A stretch of 17,823 nucleotides of DNA from an uncultured Oscillospiraceae bacterium (GTDB lineage: Bacteria; Bacillota; Clostridia; Oscillospirales; Acutalibacteraceae), in the NCBI GenBank assembly GCA_900552225.1, contig URYX01000018.1:1-17823 (forward strand), read 5' to 3'. The translations under genes and the position numbers were made by a program. Position 1 is the first letter of the stretch. Each line of letters begins with the position of its first letter. Below, one piece after another: positions 1-7,873 of this stretch. A model generated the notes under the pieces. It ran no database searches. It worked only from the letters and a program-made list of their open reading frames with translations, and was not told the DNA's origin.

Positions 1-1626
1 GTGGAGGAGCTGTACGGCAGCGCCATGCTGCGCGACGAGCTCAGCGAGCTGCTCGGCAGCGTCTATGACCTCGAGCGCATCATGACCCGCATTGTCTACG
101 GCAGTGCCAACGCCAAGGAGCTGCGCTCCCTGGCGCAGACCATCCGCCATACCGCGCCGCTGAGGGAACGGCTGGAGGGGGTGCGCTCGGCCCTGCTGCA
201 GGAGGTACGCGAGGGGATCGACCCGCTGACCGATGTGCAGGAGCTGATTGAACGGGCCATTGTGGACGATCCCCCGTTTTCCGTGCGGGAGGGCGGCATG
301 ATCCGTGCGGGCTTCAACGAAGAAATCGATACGCTGAATTTCGAGATGACCGACGGCAAGGGCGTCATTGCCCGTGTGGAGGCGGAGGAGAAGGAGCGCA
401 CCGGCATCAAGGGCCTGAAGGTGGGCTATAACCGGGTGTTCGGCTACTACATCGAAATTTCGCGCAGCTATACGGGGGAAATCCCCGAAAACTACATCCG
501 GAAGCAGACGCTGGCCACGGCGGAGCGCTATATCACGCAGGAGCTGAAGGAGCTGGAGACCCGCGTGCTCGGCGCCAAGGAGCGGGTCATCGCGCTGGAG
601 TATCAGGTCTTTACCGATGTGCGCCTGCGCGTCGCCGCCGAGCTGCACCGGATTCAGAAAACGGCCGAGGCGGTGGCCACACTGGACGTGCTGCGTTCTC
701 TGGCGGAGGTGGCGGTGCGGCGGCGCTATGTGCGTCCGACCGTGGACACGGCCGACCGGATCATCATCTCGGGCGGCCGCCATCCGGTGGTGGAGAGTCT
801 GCAGAGCGCGCCGTTTGTGCCGAACGATACGCTGCTGAGCGGGGCGGAGGATCGGGTGCTGATGATTACCGGCCCCAACATGGCCGGAAAATCCACCTAT
901 ATGCGGCAGACGGCGCTGATTGTGCTGATGGCGCAGATCGGCAGCTTCGTGCCGGCGGACAGCGCGGAGATCGGCATCGTGGACAGTGTGTTCACGCGTG
1001 TCGGGGCCTCGGATGACCTGGCCTCCGGCCAGTCCACCTTCATGGTGGAGATGAGCGAGGTGGCGTATATTCTCAAAAAGGCCACCCGGCAGAGCCTCAT
1101 CGTATTTGACGAGATCGGGCGCGGCACCTCCACCTTTGACGGTATGAGCATCGCGCGCGCCGTGCTCGAATATGTCGCATCCCCTCAGAAGCTCGGGGCC
1201 AAGACCCTGTTTGCGACGCACTATCACGAGCTGACCGCGCTGGAGGGCGAGCTGCCCGGCGTGCGGAACTACAGTGTCGCCGTCAAGAAGCGCGGCGACG
1301 ATATCACGTTTCTGCGCCGCATCGTGCGCGGCCCGGCGGACGACAGCTACGGTATTGAGGTGGCCAAGCTCGCCGGTGTGCCCGACCGGGTGGTGCAGCG
1401 CGCCAAGGAAATTCTGAAGGAGACGGAGAGCGCCGATCCGGCCGCCCGCCCGTCCCATCCGTCCCGTCCGGCCCGCGAGGAGCCGGAGGACGGCCAGCTC
1501 TCGCTGCTGGCCGCGGCGGAGCATCCGCTGATGGAGCGGCTGCGGGAGCTGGATCTCAACACGCTGACACCGATTGAAGCGCTGCAGACGCTGTACAGCC
1601 TGCAGCAGGAGGCCAAGGGACTGTAA
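1..1626 (+). CDS. mutS: DNA mismatch repair protein MutS, C-terminal part (5' end outside window)
   Basis: MutS recognises mismatches and uses ATP to recruit MutL. The frame is open from base 1 and encodes 541 residues, against roughly 850-900 for the family, so the mismatch-binding N-terminal domains lie upstream of the window. The GTG at base 1 is an edge artefact, not a start. What remains is the helical lever/clamp region (about residues 1-265) and the ABC-type ATPase: Walker A GPNMAGKST at 291-299, the signature-like stretch ASGQSTFMVEM at 341-351, Walker B DEIGRGTS at 370-377 and the ATHYHEL switch at 405-411. A QLSLL motif at 499-503 in the polar tail matches the beta-clamp-binding motif of MutS proteins, and the final helix resembles the tetramerisation segment. 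mutL follows after 29 bases, the usual clostridial arrangement. Confidence 0.97.
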   Translation: MEELYGSAMLRDELSELLGSVYDLERIMTRIVYGSANAKELRSLAQTIRHTAPLRERLEGVRSALLQEVREGIDPLTDVQELIERAIVDDPPFSVREGGMIRAGFNEEIDTLNFEMTDGKGVIARVEAEEKERTGIKGLKVGYNRVFGYYIEISRSYTGEIPENYIRKQTLATAERYITQELKELETRVLGAKERVIALEYQVFTDVRLRVAAELHRIQKTAEAVATLDVLRSLAEVAVRRRYVRPTVDTADRIIISGGRHPVVESLQSAPFVPNDTLLSGAEDRVLMITGPNMAGKSTYMRQTALIVLMAQIGSFVPADSAEIGIVDSVFTRVGASDDLASGQSTFMVEMSEVAYILKKATRQSLIVFDEIGRGTSTFDGMSIARAVLEYVASPQKLGAKTLFATHYHELTALEGELPGVRNYSVAVKKRGDDITFLRRIVRGPADDSYGIEVAKLAGVPDRVVQRAKEILKETESADPAARPSHPSRPAREEPEDGQLSLLAAAEHPLMERLRELDLNTLTPIEALQTLYSLQQEAKGL

Positions 1627-1655
1627 ACGACACCCCGTCGAAGGAGAGACACGGC

Positions 1656-3746
1656 ATGGGAAAAATACAGGTGCTGGATAAGCATACCGCCGAGCTGATT
1701 GCGGCGGGCGAGGTGGTGGAGCGTCCGGCCTCGGTCGTGAAGGAGCTGTTTGAAAACGCCGTCGATGCCGGGGCCACCGCGGTGACGGTGGAGATCGAAA
1801 ACGGTGGCGTGACGCTTCTGCGGATCACCGACAACGGCTGCGGCATCGCGCGGGAGGACGTCCCGACGGCCTTCCTGCGCCACGCCACGAGCAAGGTGCG
1901 CACGGCCGATGACCTGGAGGCCATCGGGACGCTGGGCTTCCGTGGGGAGGCGCTGGCCTCCGTGGCGGCGGTGGCCCGCGTCGAGCTGATCACCCGCACG
2001 GTGGAGGAGACCGCCGGCACACGCTATGTGATCGAGGGCGGCGAGGAGCGTCTGTGCGAGGACGCCGGCTGCCCCGTCGGAACGACCTTTACCGTGGCCG
2101 ACCTGTTTTACAATGTGCCGGCGCGGATGAAATTCCTGAAAAAGGATGTCGGCGAGGCCAACGCCGTGGCCGGCGTGATGGATCGGCTGGCGCTGTCCCA
2201 CCCGGAGGTGGCGGTGCGGTTTGTCCGGGACGGCCGCGAGGCGCTGCTGACGCCCGGCGACGGCGACATCCGCTCCTGCATCTACGCCGTGTTCGGCCGG
2301 GAGTTTACGGCGGGCCTGATCCCGCTCGACTATACCGAGGGCGGCGTGCACGTCTCCGGCTTTATCAATAAGCTGGAGTACAGCCGCCCCAACCGGACCA
2401 TGCAGCACTTTTTCGTCAACGGCCGCTACGTCAGGACGCGGACGGCCATGGCCGCCCTGGAGCAGGCCTATAAGGGCTCAATCATGGTCGGGCGCTTCCC
2501 GACCTGCGTCATGTATATCACGCTGCCACCGCAGACGGTGGACGTCAACGTGCACCCCGCCAAGATCGAGGTGCGCTTCGTCAACGAAAAGCCGCTGTTT
2601 GACGCCGTATACCACGGCGTCAAGTCGGCGCTCGAGGCGTGCACCGCCCGCAAGGCGGGGACACTGCCGGCTCCGGCACGGGAGCCGGAATCCCCCCCGG
2701 CGGCGCAGCTGCGGTTCGCGGAGTCCGCCTGCCGGGCACCGGAGACTTCAGCTCCGCCCGCCTCACCCGCTGCCTCTCCCGCCTCATCCGCATCCTCCGC
2801 CTCCGCCGCATCGGCGTCACCGGCCACTCCGCCTGCCCCCGCGGACCCGGCCGCACCCGGCGCAGGCATAACGGCGGAGAACGTACCGATATCCGTCATG
2901 GCGAGATTCCGGGAGGACCCGCCCTCCAACCTGCTCCACGACGGCGGGGCTAAGGAGTGGGGCGCCTATCGCATGCGGCCGGACATTGAGTGCAGCGAGC
3001 CGATTGTGCCCGACACGCGCCCGCGGACGGCTCCGGCCCCCTCCGCGCCGCCCGCCGCATCCCCCGTGCCGCAGCCGGAGCCCCCGGCCGCCGTATCGGA
3101 GCCCCCGGCCGCCGTATCGGAGCCCCCGGCCGCCGTATCGGAGCCCCCGGCCGCCGTATCGGAGCCGGAGGCTCCGCCTCCGGCCATCCGGATTGTGGGT
3201 GAGGCCTTTGAAACCTATATTTTTGCGGAAATGAACGGTGAGCTGTACGTGATCGATAAGCACGCCGCCCACGAGCGCCTGCTGTATAACGCCCTGCGGC
3301 AAACGCCGCATACCGAGGCGCAGCAGCTGCTGTCCCCGGTCAGCGTGCGGCTGTCGGCGGAGGAATACACGGCGCTGCTGGACGCGTCGGAGGAGCTGCG
3401 TCAGGCGGGCTTTGACGTGGAGGATTTCGGTGGCAGCGAGGTGCTGGTGCGCGGCATTCCGATGCTCCTGTGCACGGAGGACCCGGCAGCGGTCATCTGC
3501 GAGGTGGCGGGCGGCCTGGCCGCCGGCCGCCGCGAGATTACCACCGACCGCCTGGACTGGCTGTACCATAACACCGCCTGCCGCGCCGCCGTCAAGGCGG
3601 GCAACCGCGGCACGCCCGCGGAGCGTCAGCGGCTGGCGGAGGAGGTTCTGTGGGACGATTCCGTCCGCACCTGCCCCCACGGCCGCCCGGTGTGCTTCGT
3701 GCTGACCCGCCGCGAGATCGAAAAGCAGTTCGGACGGGTGAAATGA
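1656..3746 (+). CDS. mutL: DNA mismatch repair endonuclease MutL
   Basis: MutL couples MutS to strand incision. The 696-residue protein starts at an ATG with SD AAGGAGAG at 1641-1648. The N-terminal GHKL ATPase is complete: catalytic E30 and N34 in KELFENAVDAGA, DNGCGI at 59-64, RHATSK at 75-80 and GFRGEAL at 94-100. A long Pro/Ala/Ser-rich linker (about 331-510) contains four exact EPPAAVS units. The C-terminal domain has the endonuclease metal motif in the form DKHAAHE (534-540), with QQLLSP at 556-561 in the place of the Bacillus clamp-binding motif, ACR at 641-643 and CPHGRP at 673-678. It is therefore predicted to be a nicking MutL, as in organisms without MutH. Oddities are Asn at the position of the second Glu of the DQHA(X)2E(X)4E motif, and the repeat-bearing linker. 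The stop overlaps the miaA start (ATGA), implying translational coupling. Confidence 0.97.
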   Translation: MGKIQVLDKHTAELIAAGEVVERPASVVKELFENAVDAGATAVTVEIENGGVTLLRITDNGCGIAREDVPTAFLRHATSKVRTADDLEAIGTLGFRGEALASVAAVARVELITRTVEETAGTRYVIEGGEERLCEDAGCPVGTTFTVADLFYNVPARMKFLKKDVGEANAVAGVMDRLALSHPEVAVRFVRDGREALLTPGDGDIRSCIYAVFGREFTAGLIPLDYTEGGVHVSGFINKLEYSRPNRTMQHFFVNGRYVRTRTAMAALEQAYKGSIMVGRFPTCVMYITLPPQTVDVNVHPAKIEVRFVNEKPLFDAVYHGVKSALEACTARKAGTLPAPAREPESPPAAQLRFAESACRAPETSAPPASPAASPASSASSASAASASPATPPAPADPAAPGAGITAENVPISVMARFREDPPSNLLHDGGAKEWGAYRMRPDIECSEPIVPDTRPRTAPAPSAPPAASPVPQPEPPAAVSEPPAAVSEPPAAVSEPPAAVSEPEAPPPAIRIVGEAFETYIFAEMNGELYVIDKHAAHERLLYNALRQTPHTEAQQLLSPVSVRLSAEEYTALLDASEELRQAGFDVEDFGGSEVLVRGIPMLLCTEDPAAVICEVAGGLAAGRREITTDRLDWLYHNTACRAAVKAGNRGTPAERQRLAEEVLWDDSVRTCPHGRPVCFVLTRREIEKQFGRVK
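3077..3160 (+). repeat. Four perfect 21-bp tandem repeats inside mutL
   Basis: Four identical 21-bp units begin at 3077, 3098, 3119 and 3140. Each starts GGAGCCCCCGGCC and ends GCCGTATC, and each encodes EPPAAVS in the MutL linker. Because the unit is a multiple of three, copy changes would lengthen or shorten the linker without breaking the frame. The units are exact at the DNA level, including synonymous positions, which points to recent duplication by slippage. Confidence 0.97.
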
Positions 3747-4684
3747 TGGAAAAACAGAAGCTCTGGGTTGTGGCCGGACCGACGGCCTCGGGAAAAACGG
3801 AGCTGGCCGTCCGGCTGGCGCTGCGCGGAAACGGCGAGGTCATCTCGGCCGATTCCATGCAGGTGTACCGCGAACCGCGCATCGGCACGGCGCGCCCCTC
3901 CGAGGAGGAGCTGCGCGGCGTGCCGCACCATCTGCTCGGCTGCGTGCCGCTGTCCGAGCCGTACAGCGTCGTGCGCTACGCGGCGGAGGCACACGACGCC
4001 ATTGCCGCCGTCGCCGCCCGCGGGCATCAGCCGATTCTGTGCGGCGGCACGGGACTCTACATCGATGCCGTGATCCGCAACCTCACCTTTTGGGAGGAGG
4101 ACGGCGCCGACGCGCTGCGCGCCCGGCTGCAGCGGGAGCTGGACGCAGCGGGCGGGGAGGCCATGCTCGAACGCCTGCGCGCGGTGGACCCCGAGACGGC
4201 CGCGCGGCTGCATCCGAACGACCACGGCCGTATTCTGCGGGCGCTGCAGGTCTATGAGACCACCGGACTCTCCATGAGCGAGCAGCAGCGCCGCTCGCGG
4301 CAGGCACCGTCGCCCTATGAGACGACCTACCTGCGGCTGGATTTCCGCGACCGCGCGCGGCTCTACGGCCGTATCGACCGGCGCGTGGAGCTCATGCTCC
4401 GGGAGGGGCTGGCGGAGGAGGCGCGGGAGCTGCTCCGCCGCGAGACGGCGCCGACGGCGCTGCAGGCCATCGGCTATAAGGAGCTGAAGCCGTATGTGGA
4501 CGGCCTCTGCTCCGAGCGGGAGGCCGCGGAGCGTCTGAAGCAGGCGACGCGCCGCTACGCCAAGCGCCAGCTCTCGTGGTTCCGCCGCGCGGAAAACGCC
4601 CGGACGCTGTATGTGGACGATTACGCCGATGCCGGCGCGCTGGCGGAGGCAGCCTGGGAAGCGGTATCCCGGGAGGCAGACTAA
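3743..4684 (+). CDS. miaA: tRNA dimethylallyltransferase MiaA
   Basis: MiaA transfers a dimethylallyl group from DMAPP to N6 of A37 in tRNAs that read UNN codons. The 313-residue product has normal family length. It shows the P-loop GPTASGKT at 12-19, DSMQVY at 37-42 with the substrate-site Asp, the GTARP loop at 48-52, CGGTGLYI at 100-107, RILRALQVYE at 163-172, QAIGYKEL at 251-258 and the basic helix RRYAKRQLSWF at 280-290. The start is the ATG at 3743, whose ATGA overlaps the mutL stop; a second ATG follows immediately at 3746. No strong SD is visible, consistent with reinitiation after mutL. The mutS-mutL-miaA order is common in Firmicutes. Confidence 0.96.
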   Translation: MMEKQKLWVVAGPTASGKTELAVRLALRGNGEVISADSMQVYREPRIGTARPSEEELRGVPHHLLGCVPLSEPYSVVRYAAEAHDAIAAVAARGHQPILCGGTGLYIDAVIRNLTFWEEDGADALRARLQRELDAAGGEAMLERLRAVDPETAARLHPNDHGRILRALQVYETTGLSMSEQQRRSRQAPSPYETTYLRLDFRDRARLYGRIDRRVELMLREGLAEEARELLRRETAPTALQAIGYKELKPYVDGLCSEREAAERLKQATRRYAKRQLSWFRRAENARTLYVDDYADAGALAEAAWEAVSREAD

Positions 4685-4710
4685 AATCTCGGAGAAAGGG
4701 GCCCGAACGC

Positions 4711-5931
4711 ATGAACGGATTTGTCAGGCGGCTGCTGACCGCGCTGTGCGCGCTGCTGCTGATTGTCTATGTCGGCTACCAGGTGTTTGTGGCCACCTAT
4801 ACCTCCGTTTCCTATGAGACGGCGGTCAGCTATTCGGTGTACGACCTGCTGGACGTACAGGGAATTGCTGTCCGCAATGAGCAGATTCTGCCGAGCAGCG
4901 AGGACGGCTACCTCTACTATACGCTGAAAAACGGCGACCGCGTGTCGAGCGGCGGGACCATCGCCGCCGTGTACGAATCCGAGCAGGATGCGGCACTGTA
5001 CGAGCAGATTACGCGCATCGATAAGGAGCTTGAGACCCTGCGCATCCTGCAGCGGCAGGGGACGGCCAGCAAAACCAACCTCGACGCCATCAACGCGCAG
5101 ATTCGCCAGAAGCAGAGCGCGGTGGCCGCGGCCGGAGCCTCGGGAGAGACGGACGGTCTGCGCGAGACGCGGGAGGAGCTGCTGGAGCTGCTCAACCGGA
5201 AGCAGATTGCGGTCGGGAAGGTGGCCGATTTCTCCGCGCGCATCGCGGCGCTGGCGGAAAAGCGGTCGGCGCTGTACGCGCAGTATACCGCCGCTTCCCG
5301 CACGGTGCAGTCGCCGCTGGCCGGCTACTTTGTGTCGCGCGTGGACGGCTACGAAAACCTGCTGTCCTACCCGAGCGCGTCGCTGATGACGGTGGATACC
5401 GTCCGCACCGCCATGCATACGACTCCCGCCGTTTCGGAGGGGGCGTATGTCGGCAAGGTGGTGGGCGACTACGAGTGGTATCTGGCCTGCATTGTGCCGA
5501 CCGAGAAGCTGTCGCTGCTCAGCGTGGGAGGCAGCCTGGATATCAAGCTGCCGTTTGTGTCGGGAAGCACCATTCCGGTCACGGTGGAGGCCGTCAACAA
5601 GAGCGGCGACGAGGCCGCCGTGATTCTGCGGTGCGGCTATATGTCGGAGGCGCTGTCCTCGGCCCGCTGCGAGCAGGTGCAGCTGCTGCTGACGGAATAT
5701 ACGGGGCTGTATGTGCCGGACGAGGCGCTGCACTTCAATGAGAATAAGGAGGCCGGCGTCTATGTGCGCGTGGGCAACCTGCTGCGCTTCCGCCGGGTGG
5801 ATATCCTGTATTACAGCGAAAACGGGAAATACGCCATCTGCTCCGCCGAGGAGCGGGAGGGCTACCTGAGCCTGTACGACGATATGGCGGTGGAAGGGAA
5901 GGATCTGTATGACGGAAAACTGGTGGACTGA
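4711..5931 (+). CDS. HlyD-like (membrane-fusion/adaptor type) single-pass membrane protein
   Basis: The 406-residue protein starts at the ATG at 4711 with SD GGAGAAAGGGG at 4691-4701; an in-frame open stretch upstream overlaps miaA and has no better start. One N-terminal membrane helix (about 8-30) is followed by a barrel-sandwich-like segment with GYLYYTLKNGDRVSSGG, a charged coiled-coil hairpin (about 100-205), and beta-rich C-terminal domains. This is the layout of HlyD/RND periplasmic adaptors. Proteins of this kind are often found upstream of yggS and sepF in Clostridia; their partner is unknown to me. No ABC or RND transporter gene is nearby, so a transport role is not supported by context. 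Its 3' end overlaps yggS by 23 bases, which ties it to the division cluster. Confidence 0.8.
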   Translation: MNGFVRRLLTALCALLLIVYVGYQVFVATYTSVSYETAVSYSVYDLLDVQGIAVRNEQILPSSEDGYLYYTLKNGDRVSSGGTIAAVYESEQDAALYEQITRIDKELETLRILQRQGTASKTNLDAINAQIRQKQSAVAAAGASGETDGLRETREELLELLNRKQIAVGKVADFSARIAALAEKRSALYAQYTAASRTVQSPLAGYFVSRVDGYENLLSYPSASLMTVDTVRTAMHTTPAVSEGAYVGKVVGDYEWYLACIVPTEKLSLLSVGGSLDIKLPFVSGSTIPVTVEAVNKSGDEAAVILRCGYMSEALSSARCEQVQLLLTEYTGLYVPDEALHFNENKEAGVYVRVGNLLRFRRVDILYYSENGKYAICSAEEREGYLSLYDDMAVEGKDLYDGKLVD

Positions 5932-6637
5932 GGAGCAGGCGGCCGACCGCCTGCACCGTATCGAGGAGCGGATAGCGGAGGCCTGCCTGCGCGCCGGACG
6001 CGCCCGCGGAGAGGTGACGCTGCTGGCCGTGACCAAAACGGTGGAGCCCGAGCGGATCCGTGCGATGATTGCCGCGGGCGTGCGCTGCGTCGGGGAAAAC
6101 CGGGTGCAGGAGTGGAAGGGAAAGCTGCCCCTGTGGCGGGAGACCGGCGTCAGCGTGCATCTGATCGGCCACCTGCAGACCAATAAGGTGCGCCCGGTGG
6201 TCGGAGAGATGCAGTGCATCGAATCGGTGGACAGCCTTCACCTGGCGCAGGCGATCGAACGCGCGGCGGCGGAAAGGGGCGTGACCGTTCCGGTGCTGTG
6301 CGAGGTGAACATCGGCGGCGAGGCCAGCAAAAGCGGGGTACAGCCCGCCCTGACCGAGGAGCTTCTGTGCCGGATGGCCGAGCTTCCCCATCTGCGGGTG
6401 GAGGGACTTATGACCGTGCCTCCCGTGTCGGAAGCTTCTGCGGAAAAACGCCGCTATTTTGAGCAAATGCATAAACTGTTTCTTGACATTAAAGGCAAAA
6501 TGCTTCATAATATAAATATGCATACCCTATCTATGGGAATGTCCTCCGATTTCGAGGAGGCCATTGCCGAAGGCAGTACGGAGGTACGGATCGGCACCGC
6601 GCTTTTCGGGGCGCGCTCCTATTCGGCCGGGAATTGA
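5909..6637 (+). CDS. yggS: YggS/YlmE family pyridoxal-phosphate homeostasis protein
   Basis: Members of this family (human PLPBP, E. coli YggS, Bacillus YlmE) bind PLP on a single TIM-barrel domain and buffer cellular PLP and amino/keto-acid pools; no enzymatic reaction is established. The 242-residue product carries the PLP lysine at K43 in LLAVTKTVEP, GENRVQEW, HLIGHLQTNKVR, CEVNIGGEASKSGV, the glycine/serine phosphate site LSMGMSSDFEEAI, and the C-terminal VRIGTALFG. The ATG at 5909 lies inside the end of the HlyD-like gene and has a GGAAGGGAAGG ribosome site in front. Bases about 6476-6530 are markedly AT-rich although the protein sequence is normal there; this stretch holds a promoter-like signal. 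Confidence 0.95.
   Translation: MTENWWTEEQAADRLHRIEERIAEACLRAGRARGEVTLLAVTKTVEPERIRAMIAAGVRCVGENRVQEWKGKLPLWRETGVSVHLIGHLQTNKVRPVVGEMQCIESVDSLHLAQAIERAAAERGVTVPVLCEVNIGGEASKSGVQPALTEELLCRMAELPHLRVEGLMTVPPVSEASAEKRRYFEQMHKLFLDIKGKMLHNINMHTLSMGMSSDFEEAIAEGSTEVRIGTALFGARSYSAGN
6483..6511 (+). promoter_or_regulatory. Near-consensus sigma-A promoter inside yggS, upstream of sepF
   Basis: A perfect TTGACA at 6483-6488 is followed, after exactly 17 bases, by CATAAT at 6506-6511 (5 of 6 matches to TATAAT). Transcription would begin near 6518 and give sepF a leader of about 144 bases. The surrounding codons are unusually AT-rich for this GC-rich genome. The call rests on sequence match only. Confidence 0.7.
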
Positions 6638-6661
6638 CAGCAATCGGGAGGTATCAGCTTT

Positions 6662-7108
6662 ATGAGTATTTTTAATAAGCTTCAGAATTGGATGGGTGAC
6701 CCGGAGCGGGACGAATACGGGGAGGAGCAGGAGGAGACGGAACTGCTCTCCCGTTCGGACGAAACGGCGCGCACGCGCCCCGTGGCCGACGCTCCTGCCA
6801 AGCGCGGCAACGTGGTGAATATCAGCGCCACGACACAGCTGCAGGTGGTGCTGGTCAAGCCGGAGCGCTTTGACGACGCCAGCTCGGTCGCGGATCACCT
6901 CAACGCCAAGCGCACCGTCGTGCTCAACCTGGAATCGGCCAATAAGGACGTGTCCCGCCGGATCCTGGATTTCCTGAGCGGCGTGGCCTATGCCAACGAC
7001 GGACAGATCAAGAAGGTCGCCAACTGCACCTTTATCATCACCCCCTACAACGTCGGCGTGATGGGCGATCTCCTGGATGAGCTGGAGAACAATGGGCTTT
7101 ACTTCTGA
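6662..7108 (+). CDS. sepF: Cell division protein SepF
   Basis: SepF anchors FtsZ filaments to the membrane and shapes the septal Z ring in Gram-positive bacteria. The 148-residue product starts at the ATG at 6662 with SD GGGAGGT at 6646-6652. Residues 1-11 (MSIFNKLQNWM) form the expected amphipathic membrane helix. An acidic, variable linker runs to about residue 48, and the conserved dimerising FtsZ-binding domain fills 49-148: NVVNISATTQ, VLNLESANKD, RRILDFLSGVAYANDG and the end FIITPYNVGVMG. It shares its last 17 coding bases with ylmH, leaving no room for ylmG, which sits between these genes in Bacillus. Confidence 0.96.
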   Translation: MSIFNKLQNWMGDPERDEYGEEQEETELLSRSDETARTRPVADAPAKRGNVVNISATTQLQVVLVKPERFDDASSVADHLNAKRTVVLNLESANKDVSRRILDFLSGVAYANDGQIKKVANCTFIITPYNVGVMGDLLDELENNGLYF

Positions 7109-7853
7109 GCAGGAGGACGCGCTGCTGCTGTCGCGTGTTGCGGATGCGGCGGAGCTCTGCCGGAAGCGGCAGACGGCGCGCTTTCTCGGCTTTCTGGATG
7201 AACGGCAGCGCGCGGTCGCGGAGCCGTGTATCCGTAAGACCGGCCTGTGCTACCGCTTTGACGGAGGGCACGGGGACGCCGGCCGGACGATGCTCGGGGT
7301 GTTCCCCGGGGAGGAGCCGGAGGCATGGGAGACCTTTCCGTTCTGTGCGCTCGGCTTCCTGTACCGCGCGGAGGCGCAGCTCTGCCACCGCGACTTTCTC
7401 GGGGCGCTGCTCGGGACGGGCGTGCGCCGGGAGGCGATCGGGGATATCCTGTGTGGCGAGGGACTGGCGGTGGCATTCGTGGCCGAGGAGCTGGTGCCCT
7501 TCCTGACGGATCAGATAACAACGGTCGGCCGTGAGGGCGTGCGGCTGCAGCCGTATTACGACGGCCCGCTGCCCGCGGCGGGGCGGACGGAGCCTGTGGA
7601 AATAACCGTGGCCTCCGCGCGGCTCGACTGCGTGGTGGCGGCCCTGTGCGGACTCTCGCGGGAGGAGGCCTCCCGCCGGATCCGTGACGGCTCGGTCGCG
7701 GTGAATCACTGTCTGTGCGACGCGGTCAGCAGGACGGTGCCGGAGGGCAGCGTTCTGTCGGTGCGCGGCCGCGGCCGCTTTGCGGTGGACGGTTTGTCGG
7801 ACCGGACGCGGAAGGGACGCTTCGTGCTGAGAGCGCGGAAATTTGTGGGATAA
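7092..7853 (+). CDS. ylmH: YlmH-like S4-domain RNA-binding protein
   Basis: YlmH of Bacillus subtilis binds ribosomal RNA through its S4 domain and has been linked to ribosome-associated quality control. The 253-residue product has an N-terminal YlmH domain (LLLSRVADAAELCRKRQTAR, then FLGFLDERQ), a middle region with DILCGEGLAVAFVAEEL, and an S4 domain at about 175-235 (RLDCVVAALCGLSREEASRR). Two in-frame starts exist. ATG 7092 is preferred because GGAG lies four bases upstream and the protein then begins where relatives do; ATG 7077 would add five residues and lacks an SD. It overlaps the end of sepF and precedes divIVA by 20 bases. Confidence 0.92.
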   Translation: MGFTSEQEDALLLSRVADAAELCRKRQTARFLGFLDERQRAVAEPCIRKTGLCYRFDGGHGDAGRTMLGVFPGEEPEAWETFPFCALGFLYRAEAQLCHRDFLGALLGTGVRREAIGDILCGEGLAVAFVAEELVPFLTDQITTVGREGVRLQPYYDGPLPAAGRTEPVEITVASARLDCVVAALCGLSREEASRRIRDGSVAVNHCLCDAVSRTVPEGSVLSVRGRGRFAVDGLSDRTRKGRFVLRARKFVG

Positions 7854-7873
7854 CGAAACGGAGGAGAAGCATT

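Noticed and set aside
1..3. GTG at the window start as the start of a short MutS
   Set aside because: The residues that follow are internal MutS sequence, so the gene is cut by the window edge.
2817..3680. 287-residue antisense frame in mutL with YGGRGLR repeats
   Set aside because: The repeats are simply the complement of the 21-bp units in mutL; there is no ribosome site or family match.
3650..3742. N-terminal extension of MiaA upstream of 3743
   Set aside because: The extension would overlap mutL in another frame; the family protein begins just before the P-loop, and the ATGA overlap gives the natural start.
4681..6219. 512-residue antisense frame across the HlyD-like and yggS genes
   Set aside because: It spans two well-supported + strand genes, with low-complexity Arg/His/Gln composition typical of antisense frames in GC-rich DNA.
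6634..6639. TTGACA before sepF as a -35 box
   Set aside because: No -10 hexamer at 16-18 bases; it overlaps the yggS stop and the sepF ribosome site.
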